Shown: positions 51,989-60,278 of the stretch, one piece after another | Layout: every line of letters begins with the position of its first letter | Numbering within the stretch: the stretch's first letter is position 1 | Source of the DNA: JANNMJ01 sp031425525 | GTDB lineage: Bacteria; Bacteroidota; Bacteroidia; Cytophagales; Hymenobacteraceae | NCBI GenBank assembly: GCA_031425525.1 | Contig: JANPJM010000093.1 | Coordinates: forward strand, 1-64,000 | Direction of reading: 5' to 3' | Length of the DNA stretch: 64,000 nt | Notes under the pieces: model-generated | Databases searched by the model: none | What the model was told of the DNA's origin: nothing | Seen by the model: the letters and a program-made list of their open reading frames with translations, nothing else | Translations under genes and position numbers: made by a program

Positions 51989-53827
51989 TTGCAATACCTC
52001 GAAAGCCGTAAATACACGATTCAGGCCATTTTTCTGATCGTGGCGGCCATTTTTCTGACGCGCCTGTTCTGGTTGCAGCTCGTGGACGACCACTACAAGC
52101 TGGCGGCCGACAACAACGCCATCCGGCGGATTCCGCTGTACCCGTTTCGGGGGCTAATTTATGACCGCAACGGGCGGCTGCTGGTGCAAAACACGCCCGT
52201 GTACGACCTGATGGTGGTGCCGCGCGAAGTCAAGACGCTTGATTCTGCGCGATTCTGCGCGTTGTTCCGGATCGAGCAGACGACCCTGCGCGACGGCATC
52301 CGGGCGGCGCGCAAGTTCTCGAAAGTGCGGCCGTCGGTGCTGCTGCCGAAGCTGAGTACCCAGGATTTCGCGGCCGTGCAGGACGAGCTGATGGATTTTC
52401 CGGGCTTCTACATCAACGCCCGCACCGAGCGCGGCTACCCGCACCGCAGCCTGAGCCACGCGCTGGGGTACATCGGCGAGATTTCGCCCCAAAAACTCGA
52501 AGATTCCGCCTACGCCACGTACCGCTCCGGCGATTATATCGGCCTTACCGGCCTGGAGGCCAAGTACGAGCGGTTTCTGATGGGCCGCCGGGGCGTGAAA
52601 ATGTCGATGGTCGATGTGCGCGGCATCGAGAAAGGGCCGTACCGAGCCGGCGCCTTCGACACGGCCGCCGTGGCCGGGCAAGATGTGCAAACCACGCTCG
52701 ACCTGAAATTACAGGCTTACGGCGAGGAGCTGATGGCGGGCAAAGTGGGCTCGGTAGTCGCCATCGAACCGGCGACCGGCGAAGTGCTGACGTTTATTTC
52801 GGCGCCGTTTTACGACCCCAACCTGCTCACAGGCAAGCAGTACGGCAACAACTACATGGCCTTGCTGCGCGACCCCAAGCGTCCGCTCTTCGATAGGCCG
52901 TTGATGGCGGTGTACCCGCCGGGCTCCATTTTCAAGCTCGTGCAGGCCGCCGTAGCGATGCAGCAGGGCGTGCTGACGCCCGAAACCGGCTACGCGTGCA
53001 ACCAAAACCTCGTGACGTGCGCGCACGGGCACGAACCCGGCCGCAACCTGCGCATCGCCATTAAGCACTCGTGCAACCCGTATTTTTATCAGGTTTTTCG
53101 GTCGGTCATCAATCGGCACCGGTCGGGCAACGCCTACGAAGACACGCGCCTGGGCGTGGAGGCGTGGCGGCCGATGGTGCAGTCGTTCGGGCTGGCGCAG
53201 CGCCTGGGGGTCGATTTGCCCCACGAAAAGATGGGCCTCATCGCGTCGGCGAAGTTCTACGATAAAGTGTACGGCTACCATCGCTGGAAATACCCTACCA
53301 TTTACTCGATGAGTATCGGGCAGGGCGAAACGGGCGTTACGCCGCTGCAAATGGCGAACATCGTGACGATTATGGCCAATCGCGGCTTTTACTACACGCC
53401 GCATCTGGTGCGCGGCATCGGACGCGACGCGCTGCCGCTGCCCGAATACCGCCAAAAGCGCTTCACGGCCGTCGATCAAAAGCACTTCGAGCCGCTCATC
53501 GACGGTATGCAGGAGGTGGTTGACCACGGTACCGGTTCCTTCGCCAACCTGCGCAAGACGGCCAACATCGTGGTGTGCGGCAAAACCGGCACCGCCGAAA
53601 ACCCCCACGGCGAAGACCACGCCGTTTTCGTGGCCTTCGCCCCGCGCGACAACCCCAAAATCGCCATCGCGGTGTACGTCGAAAACGCCGGTTTCGGTGC
53701 GCTCTCCGCCGCGCCGCTCGCGGGTTGCATGATTGAAAAGTACCTGACCGACAGCATCTCGCCCGGCCGCAAACGCTGGGAAGATTGGGTGAAGGCGGGC
53801 AATTTCAAGCCGAAACATAAGCATTGA
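51989..53827 (+). CDS. mrdA: Penicillin-binding protein 2 (elongasome transpeptidase)
   Basis: 612 residues. PBP2 crosslinks peptidoglycan during side-wall growth with its polymerase partner RodA. One membrane helix (IQAIFLIVAAIFLTRLF) is followed by the dimerisation domain and the transpeptidase domain. Catalytic motifs: SIFK (Ser313, Lys316) in PPGSIFK, SCN (361-363) in KHSCNPYF, and KTGT (532-535) in VCGKTGTAENP. A TTG at 51989 gives LQYLESRKYTIQ, the family start, since no ATG or GTG is in place. A palindromic element lies between it and rodA. Confidence 0.95.
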   Translation: MQYLESRKYTIQAIFLIVAAIFLTRLFWLQLVDDHYKLAADNNAIRRIPLYPFRGLIYDRNGRLLVQNTPVYDLMVVPREVKTLDSARFCALFRIEQTTLRDGIRAARKFSKVRPSVLLPKLSTQDFAAVQDELMDFPGFYINARTERGYPHRSLSHALGYIGEISPQKLEDSAYATYRSGDYIGLTGLEAKYERFLMGRRGVKMSMVDVRGIEKGPYRAGAFDTAAVAGQDVQTTLDLKLQAYGEELMAGKVGSVVAIEPATGEVLTFISAPFYDPNLLTGKQYGNNYMALLRDPKRPLFDRPLMAVYPPGSIFKLVQAAVAMQQGVLTPETGYACNQNLVTCAHGHEPGRNLRIAIKHSCNPYFYQVFRSVINRHRSGNAYEDTRLGVEAWRPMVQSFGLAQRLGVDLPHEKMGLIASAKFYDKVYGYHRWKYPTIYSMSIGQGETGVTPLQMANIVTIMANRGFYYTPHLVRGIGRDALPLPEYRQKRFTAVDQKHFEPLIDGMQEVVDHGTGSFANLRKTANIVVCGKTGTAENPHGEDHAVFVAFAPRDNPKIAIAVYVENAGFGALSAAPLAGCMIEKYLTDSISPGRKRWEDWVKAGNFKPKHKH

Positions 53828-53835
53828 TTCCCCGA

Positions 53836-53970
53836 TTTGTCATTGCGACGAGGCTTTGCGACAGCTTGCCCTGAGCGTAGCCGAAGGGATGTGGCAATCT
53901 CGCAGTAGCCTCGGCGCGGCTCGTCTGCCGTGAGATTGCTTCGTCGCAAAGCCTCCTCGCAATGACAAAA
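53836..53970. repeat. Palindromic element, copy C
   Basis: About 135 bp bounded by TTGTCATTGCGACGAGG and its near complement CCTCCTCGCAATGACAA. The interior holds CCCTGAGCGTAGCCGAAGGG (53869-53888), itself a near palindrome. It lies between mrdA and rodA, which are normally cotranscribed. It carries no gene. Confidence 0.85.
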
Positions 53971-53981
53971 TGATGTAAGTA

Positions 53982-55247
53982 ATGGCTCAAATCCGCCGGC
54001 AAAGTCACCTCGATTGGCCTACCGTGCTGCTGTATGCGGCGCTGGTGGGGTTGGGGTGGCTCAATGTGTACGCGGCGGTGTACAACCCGGATAACGTCAA
54101 GCCGATTTGGGATTTTTCGCTCAACTCGGGCAAGCAATTGTGGTGGATCGGCACGGCCGTCATCATCATTATGTTGCTGTTGGTGGTTGATTATAAGGTA
54201 TTTGAAGGACTGGCGTACCAAGCCTACCTGCTGATGCTGGTGGTGCTGGTGATTACGCTGTTCGTGGCGCCCAACATCAAAGGCTCGCGCTCGTGGCTGG
54301 AGGTGGGCGCGTTTCGGCTGCAACCCGCCGAGTTTGCCAAATTCGTGACGGCCCTAGCCGTGGCGAAATTTCTGAGCCAGACCAAGCTCAATCAGCAAAC
54401 CTGGCTCGACCACGCCAAGCTCGTGACGCTGACCATTTTGCCGCCCCTCATCATCAAATTTCAGGACGAAACCGGGCAGGCGCTCGTTTTCGCAGCCCTG
54501 CTACTGCCGTACTACCGCGAGGGCATGTCGCCGCTGCCGCTGGTGCTGGGCGTAGCGGCGGGGGCGGTTTTCGTCCTCACGATGCTGGTGCCGCCGCTGT
54601 GGCTGGTAGGCGCGTTTACGCTGATTCTTGGCGGTTATTTCTTCTTCAACCAACGCATGCTGCGCCGCTGGTTTTGGCCGGTAGGCGTATGGCTGGCGGG
54701 GCTGGCGGAGGTATTTTCGATTGATTTCTTCATCAATCACGTCCTCAAAGACTACCAGCGCAAGCGTATCCTCGTCCTCTTCGACCAAAGTCTCGACCCG
54801 CGCGGAATGGGCTACAACCTCAACCAGAGCAAAATTGCCATTGGGTCGGGCGGGTTACTGGGCAAAGGCTTCCTGCAAGGCACGCAAACCAAGTTCGATT
54901 TCGTGCCCGAGCAAAGCACGGATTTCATTTTCTGCACCGTCGGCGAGGAGTGGGGGTGGCTGGGCGCGCTGGTGCTGGTGGGCTTGTTTATGGCGCTGCT
55001 GTTGCGCATCGTGTACGTGGCGGAGCGCCAAAAGTCGGTCTTCGGCCGCACGTACGGCTACTGCGTGGCCGCCATCATCTTCTTTCACTTTATGGTGAAT
55101 ATTGGGATGACGATTGGCCTGGCACCGGTGATCGGTATTCCGTTGCCGTTTTTCTCTTATGGTGGGTCGGGGTTGTGGTCGTTTACGATCTTGCTGTTTA
55201 TTCTGTTGGCGATTGATGCGAACCGGAAGCAGGATTTGACGCGGTAG
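53982..55247 (+). CDS. rodA: Peptidoglycan glycosyltransferase RodA
   Basis: 421 residues with about 10 membrane segments. A SEDS-family polymerase that extends glycan strands with PBP2. Family motifs are visible: KGSRSWLEVGAFRLQPAEFAK (in part: GSRSWLEVGAFRLQPAEF), then QDETGQALVFAALLLPYY, NLNQSKIAIGSGGLLGKGF, EQSTDFIFCTVGEEWG and PLPFFSYGGSGLW at the C-terminus. The catalytic Asp is expected in the QDETG loop. Its start is the ATG at 53982, 12 bases past the palindromic element. Confidence 0.96.
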   Translation: MAQIRRQSHLDWPTVLLYAALVGLGWLNVYAAVYNPDNVKPIWDFSLNSGKQLWWIGTAVIIIMLLLVVDYKVFEGLAYQAYLLMLVVLVITLFVAPNIKGSRSWLEVGAFRLQPAEFAKFVTALAVAKFLSQTKLNQQTWLDHAKLVTLTILPPLIIKFQDETGQALVFAALLLPYYREGMSPLPLVLGVAAGAVFVLTMLVPPLWLVGAFTLILGGYFFFNQRMLRRWFWPVGVWLAGLAEVFSIDFFINHVLKDYQRKRILVLFDQSLDPRGMGYNLNQSKIAIGSGGLLGKGFLQGTQTKFDFVPEQSTDFIFCTVGEEWGWLGALVLVGLFMALLLRIVYVAERQKSVFGRTYGYCVAAIIFFHFMVNIGMTIGLAPVIGIPLPFFSYGGSGLWSFTILLFILLAIDANRKQDLTR

Positions 55248-55387
55248 CTGGGGATTTTGGGGAGATTTTTCGGGATTAGGAGATTATAGGAAGAAGGCAA
55301 GAGTGCCACCCGTAAACCGCGCTTCCGCTCCTTCGGCCCGACCTTTAAGCATTGGTGGGCGTTACCGGGCTTGCAAGCCCTTCTTTG

Positions 55388-56296
55388 TCAGGTAAAAGAG
55401 GCTCTAAACTCCAGCGGCGACAGGTTCGTCTTCGTCTTGAACAGCTTACTGAACGACTGCAAATGCTCGAACCCCAGCTCGTAGGCAATTTCGCTGACTG
55501 TCAGGCTGGTGGTCGATAATTTTTCCTTTGCCTTTGCGATCAGGCTGGCGTGAATATGCTGCTGCGTGTTTTGCCCGGTCACGACGCGCAATAGTGTGCT
55601 TAAATACTTGGGCGAAAGATGTAGGCAGTCGGCCACGTATTGTACGGTGGGTAATCCTCTTTCCAGTAAATTGTCACTGTTGAAGTACTCTTGCAGCAGG
55701 GTTTCCAGCCGTTCGAGTATCTCATGGTTGGCCTTTTCGCGGGTGAGGAACTGGCGATGATAAAACCGGTCGGCATAATGCAGCAGACTTTCCACTTGCG
55801 AGACGATGATCTGCTTGCTGAACCGGTCGATAGTGGCAGTGTACTCCTGCTGGATCGCGAAGATGATGCTCAGGATGGTCGCCTCCTCCTTGGCGGAAAG
55901 AAACAGGGCTTCCTTGAGCGCGTAACTCCAAAAGTCGTACTGCTTGATGGTTTTGGCCAGCGGCGTATTCCACATAAAATCCGGGTGGATGTATATCACC
56001 CACCCGGATTTTTCCACGGCCACGGCCTGGTCAGCTACCGCGATGGTGAACACTTGATTGGGTGCCATAAACGACAGAACGCCTTCATTAAAATCAAACG
56101 AATGCTGCCCGTATTGCACGTGGACATTGTGCATTCGTTTGACGGCAATGGAGTAAAAATCGAAGACCATGCTCATCGGCTCCTCGCCATCCCGGTGCGG
56201 AACGGTGCCAACATCCACTACGCTGAGTAACGGATGCTGGGGCTTGGGTAACTGCACAAACTCGTGAAACTCGCTTATCGTCTGAAAGCGCTTCAT
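55388..56296 (-). CDS. AraC-family transcriptional regulator
   Basis: 302 residues. The C-terminal ~100 residues hold two helix-turn-helix motifs (VQYVADCLHLSPKYLSTLLRV and VSEIAYELGFEHLQSFSKLFK, shown here in part as VADCLHLSPKYL and IAYELGFEHLQSFSK). The N-terminal ~150 residues are a cupin-like sensing domain (FSFDFNEGVLSFMAPNQVF-type strands). The ligand is unknown. Its start overlaps the stop of the oxidoreductase gene by 4 bases (ATGA), so the two are co-translated. It probably acts at the repeats at 57324-57357. Confidence 0.92.
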   Translation of the reverse strand: MKRFQTISEFHEFVQLPKPQHPLLSVVDVGTVPHRDGEEPMSMVFDFYSIAVKRMHNVHVQYGQHSFDFNEGVLSFMAPNQVFTIAVADQAVAVEKSGWVIYIHPDFMWNTPLAKTIKQYDFWSYALKEALFLSAKEEATILSIIFAIQQEYTATIDRFSKQIIVSQVESLLHYADRFYHRQFLTREKANHEILERLETLLQEYFNSDNLLERGLPTVQYVADCLHLSPKYLSTLLRVVTGQNTQQHIHASLIAKAKEKLSTTSLTVSEIAYELGFEHLQSFSKLFKTKTNLSPLEFRASFT

Positions 56297-57267
56297 ACCG
56301 GCTCGTCGTCTTTTCTTACTGCCAGCACCAACTTACCCCGCACGTGCCAGGTCTGGCTTTCGCGGTGGGCTTCGGCCACGTGCGCCAGCGGAAATACTTT
56401 GCTGATGAAAACCTTCACTTTGCCCGCGTCAATCAACTGGGCTATTTCCTGTAACCACCCTTGCCGGGGCTGATTGGCCGACAACTCGCCCGTGGCGTGC
56501 TTCTGGGCCAGGGCGGCTTCCACCGCTTCGTTAAAGGGGAAATCGGTGTTTACGCTGACGAATATTCCCCCCCCCTTCAAGACGGTCACGGCTTTCACCC
56601 GCTCCGCGTTATCGCGCAGCGGCGAGGCTTCCAGCACCACGTCCATATCACGCACCACCTCTTCGAACTTCTGGCTACGGTAGTCGAGTGCCTCGTCTGC
56701 CCCCAGTTGTTTGAGATAGTCTAAGTTGTCGGCCGATGCGGTGCCGATGACGTACGCCCCCTTCGCTTTGGCAAACTGCACAGCTAGGCTGCCGACCCCT
56801 CCTGAAGCTCCCTGAATGAGGATGCGTTGCCCCGGTTGCAGCTTGCCGTACTCGAAGAGAGCCGTCCAGGCCGTGAGGCCGGCCAGCGGCACACCTGCCG
56901 CCTCGGTGAAGCCGAGGCTTTTGGGCTTGAGGGCAAACTGACTGGCTTTGGCCGCGCAGTACTCCGCGTAGCTGCCATCGCCGGGGAAGTTGGGCACCCC
57001 GTACACGGCATCGCCTTTCTGAAACCCGGTCACTTCGCTACCCAGGACTTCCACCGTACCGGCCGCATCCCAGCCCAAGGTCATCGGCAAGGTCAGGTGA
57101 TAACGCAGCGCGGCATTACTGCCTTCCCGAACCACCCAATCTACAGGGTTTACGCCGCTGGCATACACCTTAACGAGGATTTCGTCGGGCGCTGGCACCG
57201 GACGCGCCAGCTCTTCCATTTGCAGGACTTCCGGGCCGCCAAAGGCATGAATTCTGATTGCTTGCAT
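56293..57267 (-). CDS. NADP-dependent quinone-type oxidoreductase (zinc-free MDR family)
   Basis: 324 residues. The N-terminus (AIRIHAFGGPEVLQMEELARP) and the nucleotide-binding motif GASGGVGSLAVQFAKAKGA, shown in part (GASGGVGSLAVQF), mark the medium-chain dehydrogenase/reductase family, near quinone oxidoreductases. No structural-zinc cysteines are seen, which argues against an alcohol dehydrogenase. The substrate may be a quinone, aldehyde or enone; this cannot be decided here. First gene of a two-gene unit with the AraC-type regulator. Confidence 0.9.
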   Translation of the reverse strand: MQAIRIHAFGGPEVLQMEELARPVPAPDEILVKVYASGVNPVDWVVREGSNAALRYHLTLPMTLGWDAAGTVEVLGSEVTGFQKGDAVYGVPNFPGDGSYAEYCAAKASQFALKPKSLGFTEAAGVPLAGLTAWTALFEYGKLQPGQRILIQGASGGVGSLAVQFAKAKGAYVIGTASADNLDYLKQLGADEALDYRSQKFEEVVRDMDVVLEASPLRDNAERVKAVTVLKGGGIFVSVNTDFPFNEAVEAALAQKHATGELSANQPRQGWLQEIAQLIDAGKVKVFISKVFPLAHVAEAHRESQTWHVRGKLVLAVRKDDEPV

Positions 57268-57296
57268 GAGAAACGCTTGTTAGTTGATTTGCGCTG

Positions 57297-57357
57297 CAAA
57301 GGTTGCCCTCTGCTTGCCAGGCAGGTTTAGCCAAAATGCCCTTTGGTTTAGTCAAAA
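57297..57357 (-). promoter_or_regulatory. Promoter and probable AraC operator of the oxidoreductase-araC unit
   Basis: The -7 box AACCTTTG (plus 57297-57304) is a near match to TAnnTTTG. Upstream on the minus strand lie two 13-base direct repeats, TTTTGACTAAACC and TTTTGGCTAAACC (plus-strand 57345-57357 and 57324-57336), whose starts are exactly 21 bp apart. That spacing and the place next to the -33 region suit binding of an AraC-type dimer. Confidence 0.6.
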
Positions 57358-57540
57358 AGACGCGGCGGGTGGCTTTTCGCCCAACCGCGAGCCAAGCCGG
57401 AAAAGCACACCTTCAATATAGGCGCTAATTGCTCTTTCAGCCCGATCTCAGGTGCCTGTCATCATTCGTCTGATTTCCGGTGAGGGCGTTGGTTTTTATG
57501 ATTTCGCGCACCTCCCCCCGCCACCCCGTTGCTTTGCGGC

Positions 57541-59148
57541 GTGAAACAACCCTTAGCCACTCCTCCTCCGCGCTGGCTACCGCACCTGCTACTCGTCATC
57601 GCGGCGCTCACGTTCTTAGCGCTGCTGCTCCCCACAGCCAATCCCACCCTCGATGCGTGGTATTACGCCGCGTGCGTGCGCTGGCGGCACGATTTGCTGC
57701 TGCCGCACCATTTGCTCTACAACCCGTTGGGCGTGGCTTGGCTAACGCTGCTGCCGCGCGGCGTGGAACCGATGCGCGGGCTGGTGGCGGGCAATGCTCT
57801 GCTGTACGGCGGTATCTTGTGGGGGCTGCGGCCGGTGTTGCGGGCGGCGGGTGCGCCCGCTACTTCGCTGGCGGCGTGGCTGTTGGTGGTGGGCAGTACG
57901 TTTGGGCTGCTGCGGTTTGCCACGGAAAACGAAGCGTATCTGGCGCCGATTCTGGTTTCTACCCTCGCGAGTGGCGCGTGGGTGCGGTGGGCCGCCAACC
58001 CCGATGCCAAAGGCAGTTTGCGGTGGCTGCTGCTGGCGGGTGCGTTGGCGGCGGGCGCGTGTTTACTGCACCAGATTCATTTCTGGTGGTGGCTGGGGCT
58101 GGGGCTCGGCACGTGGTGGGGGCGGCCGGTGCGGTGGCGGGCGGCCGTAGCATATGGCTTACCCGCGTTGCTGGTACCGGCTACGTACGCGCTGGCGGCC
58201 CACCACGAAGGTTTCCCGCTAACGGCGGCGGGCCTGACGAACTTCGTGCTGCACGATTACGTGGTGAACGGCGCCACGCCTACGCCCGGCCTTAAAGCGC
58301 TGATGCTCACGGTTATCAACCTGGGGCGTACGCTGGGGCAGGTACACGGCACCGTGGTGGCGCTGCTGCTGCGGTGGCCAGTGTTGTGGCTCGTGCCGAT
58401 GGTGGTTGCGGCGCTGCTCTGGCGCGCCCGGCGTGTATGGGCCGGGCGGCGCGACGAGGTGGGCGCCGGTGAACGCCGCATTCGGCTGGCCCACGCGCTG
58501 GCCTTTGGACTGCACGCCGCCTTTGCGGCCATCAACGATGGAAATGCCGAATTTATGGCGATGCTGCCCCTGCTGGGCGCGGTGGTGGCGGTGGGGTGGG
58601 GGCAGTGGCGCCCGGTGCCGTTGGCCTGGGCCGGGGCGGCACTGCTGCTCTGGAATCTGGCGTTTGGGCTGTTGCCAAATCATTTTCTGACCCTGAACGC
58701 CTCAGCGGCGCTGGCAGCGCGGGTGCGGGCGGCGCCCAAAGCCCACTGGCTCCTCACCGACCAGCACCTCACCGAAAACCGCCTTTGCTACCAAACCGGA
58801 CAGTTTGCGTGGCCCCGACTGCACGCGGCGCCCACCGCGTGGGTGCGCCGCGCGGGCGGCCACGACCGTACTTTTCAGCACTGGTTAATGGCTGAGTTGA
58901 GTGCCGAACACGCCGTCTACACCGATGCCTTGAGCCCCGCCGCGCCCTTCGACCGCGCCCGTATCACCCAGGAAAACCGCGATGCCGAGTTATTGCGCGG
59001 GTTTGCAGAAGTGCGGCGCGATACGCTGCCAACGGCGTTTGTGCCTGTGGTACTGGTGCGGCTGGGGCTGGGCAGCCGGGCGTGGCCGCCGCCCGCTCCG
59101 CCCGTGACGCAGGTAGATTTGCTTCCTTGTGAGGGTGCAGCGAGATAG
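57541..59148 (+). CDS. Polytopic membrane protein, glycosyltransferase-like
   Basis: 535 residues with about 11 membrane segments. The first loop after the first helix has an Asp (NPTLDAWYYAACVRW), as in GT-C type glycosyltransferases, and the C-terminal ~130 residues form a soluble domain (LTDQHLTENRLCYQTGQF). No exact family is recognised; dolichyl-phosphate sugar or lipid-linked donors are only guesses. The start is a GTG at 57541 (VKQPLATPP); a TTG at 57529 is possible. It is divergent from the oxidoreductase and converges on the next gene. Confidence 0.7.
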   Translation: MKQPLATPPPRWLPHLLLVIAALTFLALLLPTANPTLDAWYYAACVRWRHDLLLPHHLLYNPLGVAWLTLLPRGVEPMRGLVAGNALLYGGILWGLRPVLRAAGAPATSLAAWLLVVGSTFGLLRFATENEAYLAPILVSTLASGAWVRWAANPDAKGSLRWLLLAGALAAGACLLHQIHFWWWLGLGLGTWWGRPVRWRAAVAYGLPALLVPATYALAAHHEGFPLTAAGLTNFVLHDYVVNGATPTPGLKALMLTVINLGRTLGQVHGTVVALLLRWPVLWLVPMVVAALLWRARRVWAGRRDEVGAGERRIRLAHALAFGLHAAFAAINDGNAEFMAMLPLLGAVVAVGWGQWRPVPLAWAGAALLLWNLAFGLLPNHFLTLNASAALAARVRAAPKAHWLLTDQHLTENRLCYQTGQFAWPRLHAAPTAWVRRAGGHDRTFQHWLMAELSAEHAVYTDALSPAAPFDRARITQENRDAELLRGFAEVRRDTLPTAFVPVVLVRLGLGSRAWPPPAPPVTQVDLLPCEGAAR

Positions 59149-59171
59149 CCGCGCGAAGCCCTGCGTACCGT

Positions 59172-60278
59172 CTATGCCGTAGCGTCAGAGGTAACACCCG
59201 CGATGAGTTTCGCTCCCGACAAACCGCTCCATCGGCTCAGCCCTAACGCCACCGCCACCCCAAACACCGGAAACGCGAGGTAGCCCATCCTTCCCAAATC
59301 ACCGGAAAGGAGCATATGCACAGCTACGACTCCGATGAGGGCCGCGCCGGGCGTTTGCAGGAGCCGCAGCAGCAATGCCCCCCACGGCTGGCGGCGCCTG
59401 ACGAGCAGCAGCAACCAGCCAAACCCAAAAATGCTGAATATCTCGGCCACGCCGTGCGCCGAAAACAGCCGCCGGAGCGAATAGATGAGGTTCCCGGCGT
59501 GCGCCACCGCATTCGTTACGCTCGCCGAAGCGGGCGCGCCTGCGCGGGCATCCACGTAGGTGTGGGCGGCGACCAGCGCCAGGCAGCCAAGCGTTAATGC
59601 GCCCAACAAGCGCGGCCACGGCAACACGCCACGCCCAAACCACAGTACCCACGGAATCAAAAAGATGAAAGACTCTTTCGCCAGCGGGCCGAGCAGCAGC
59701 GCTACCACCAACGCCCACCCCGCCCGCGCCCGCACGCCGTAAAAGGCCAGCGCGAAACATAGGCAATACAGCGAATCGGTGAGCGGCAGGGCGGCGGCGT
59801 AGGTGGCCCAGCGGCTGCTGAGGGCCACGGCCATTGCCAAACCCGCCGCCAGCGGGGCGGCGCCGGCCGCTTCGGCCGTGCGCCAGACCAGCGCGCCCGC
59901 TGCGGCCAGCAACAGCGTGTTCACGAGCAGGAACGCGAGGCGGAGCGGCGCATCTGTTTGCGGGTCAGACGATGAAGTGCCGGACGCAAGCCGCCCGCTC
60001 TCGGCGGCCAACCGTGCCGGCGAGGCCAGCGCCGCCGCCAGCCACGGCACTACCACCCGGTAGCGGCGCGTGACCGACAGGCTGCGGTACTCGCCGCGCG
60101 CCAGACTGAGGTAGGTCAGGGTGTCGCGCGAGTGCGAAAAATCGTAGTGCCGGTACGTTGGGAAGGCCGGCCCGGCCAATACCGCCAACGCCACTCCGAA
60201 GGCCAGCAGCCAGCGACGCCACCCGGCCCCGGTACCCTGCGGCGCACCCGTCACGGGCTCAGGCAAACTTGCGCTCAA
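59172..60278 (-). CDS. Polytopic membrane protein of unknown function
   Basis: 368 residues with 8-10 membrane segments. The first large loop has HSRDTLTYLSLARGEYR, with an Asp after the first helix, and RRYRVVVPWLAAAL, again similar to GT-C-type membrane enzymes and to its convergent neighbour in broad layout. The last helices end in DLGRMGYLAFPVFGVAVALGL. The start is uncertain: TTG at 60278 overlaps the upstream gene by 20 bases, while a GTG at 60254 would clear it. Function unknown. Confidence 0.65.
   Translation of the reverse strand: MSASLPEPVTGAPQGTGAGWRRWLLAFGVALAVLAGPAFPTYRHYDFSHSRDTLTYLSLARGEYRSLSVTRRYRVVVPWLAAALASPARLAAESGRLASGTSSSDPQTDAPLRLAFLLVNTLLLAAAGALVWRTAEAAGAAPLAAGLAMAVALSSRWATYAAALPLTDSLYCLCFALAFYGVRARAGWALVVALLLGPLAKESFIFLIPWVLWFGRGVLPWPRLLGALTLGCLALVAAHTYVDARAGAPASASVTNAVAHAGNLIYSLRRLFSAHGVAEIFSIFGFGWLLLLVRRRQPWGALLLRLLQTPGAALIGVVAVHMLLSGDLGRMGYLAFPVFGVAVALGLSRWSGLSGAKLIAGVTSDATA

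Noticed and set aside
51406..52017. A minus-strand frame encoding GAPALGE-type heptad repeats over the 21-bp minisatellite
   Set aside because: The period is a multiple of three and has no stops, so all frames stay open. This one runs into mce and mrdA antisense and has no supporting start.
52248..52274. A 10-bp duplication (GATTCTGCGC) inside mrdA
   Set aside because: It keeps no frame change and encodes residues compatible with a functional PBP2; too short to be informative.
55248..55387. A possible small gene between rodA and the araC-type gene
   Set aside because: The stretch has reiterated GATTTTGGGGAGATT-like words and no frame with a convincing start and composition.
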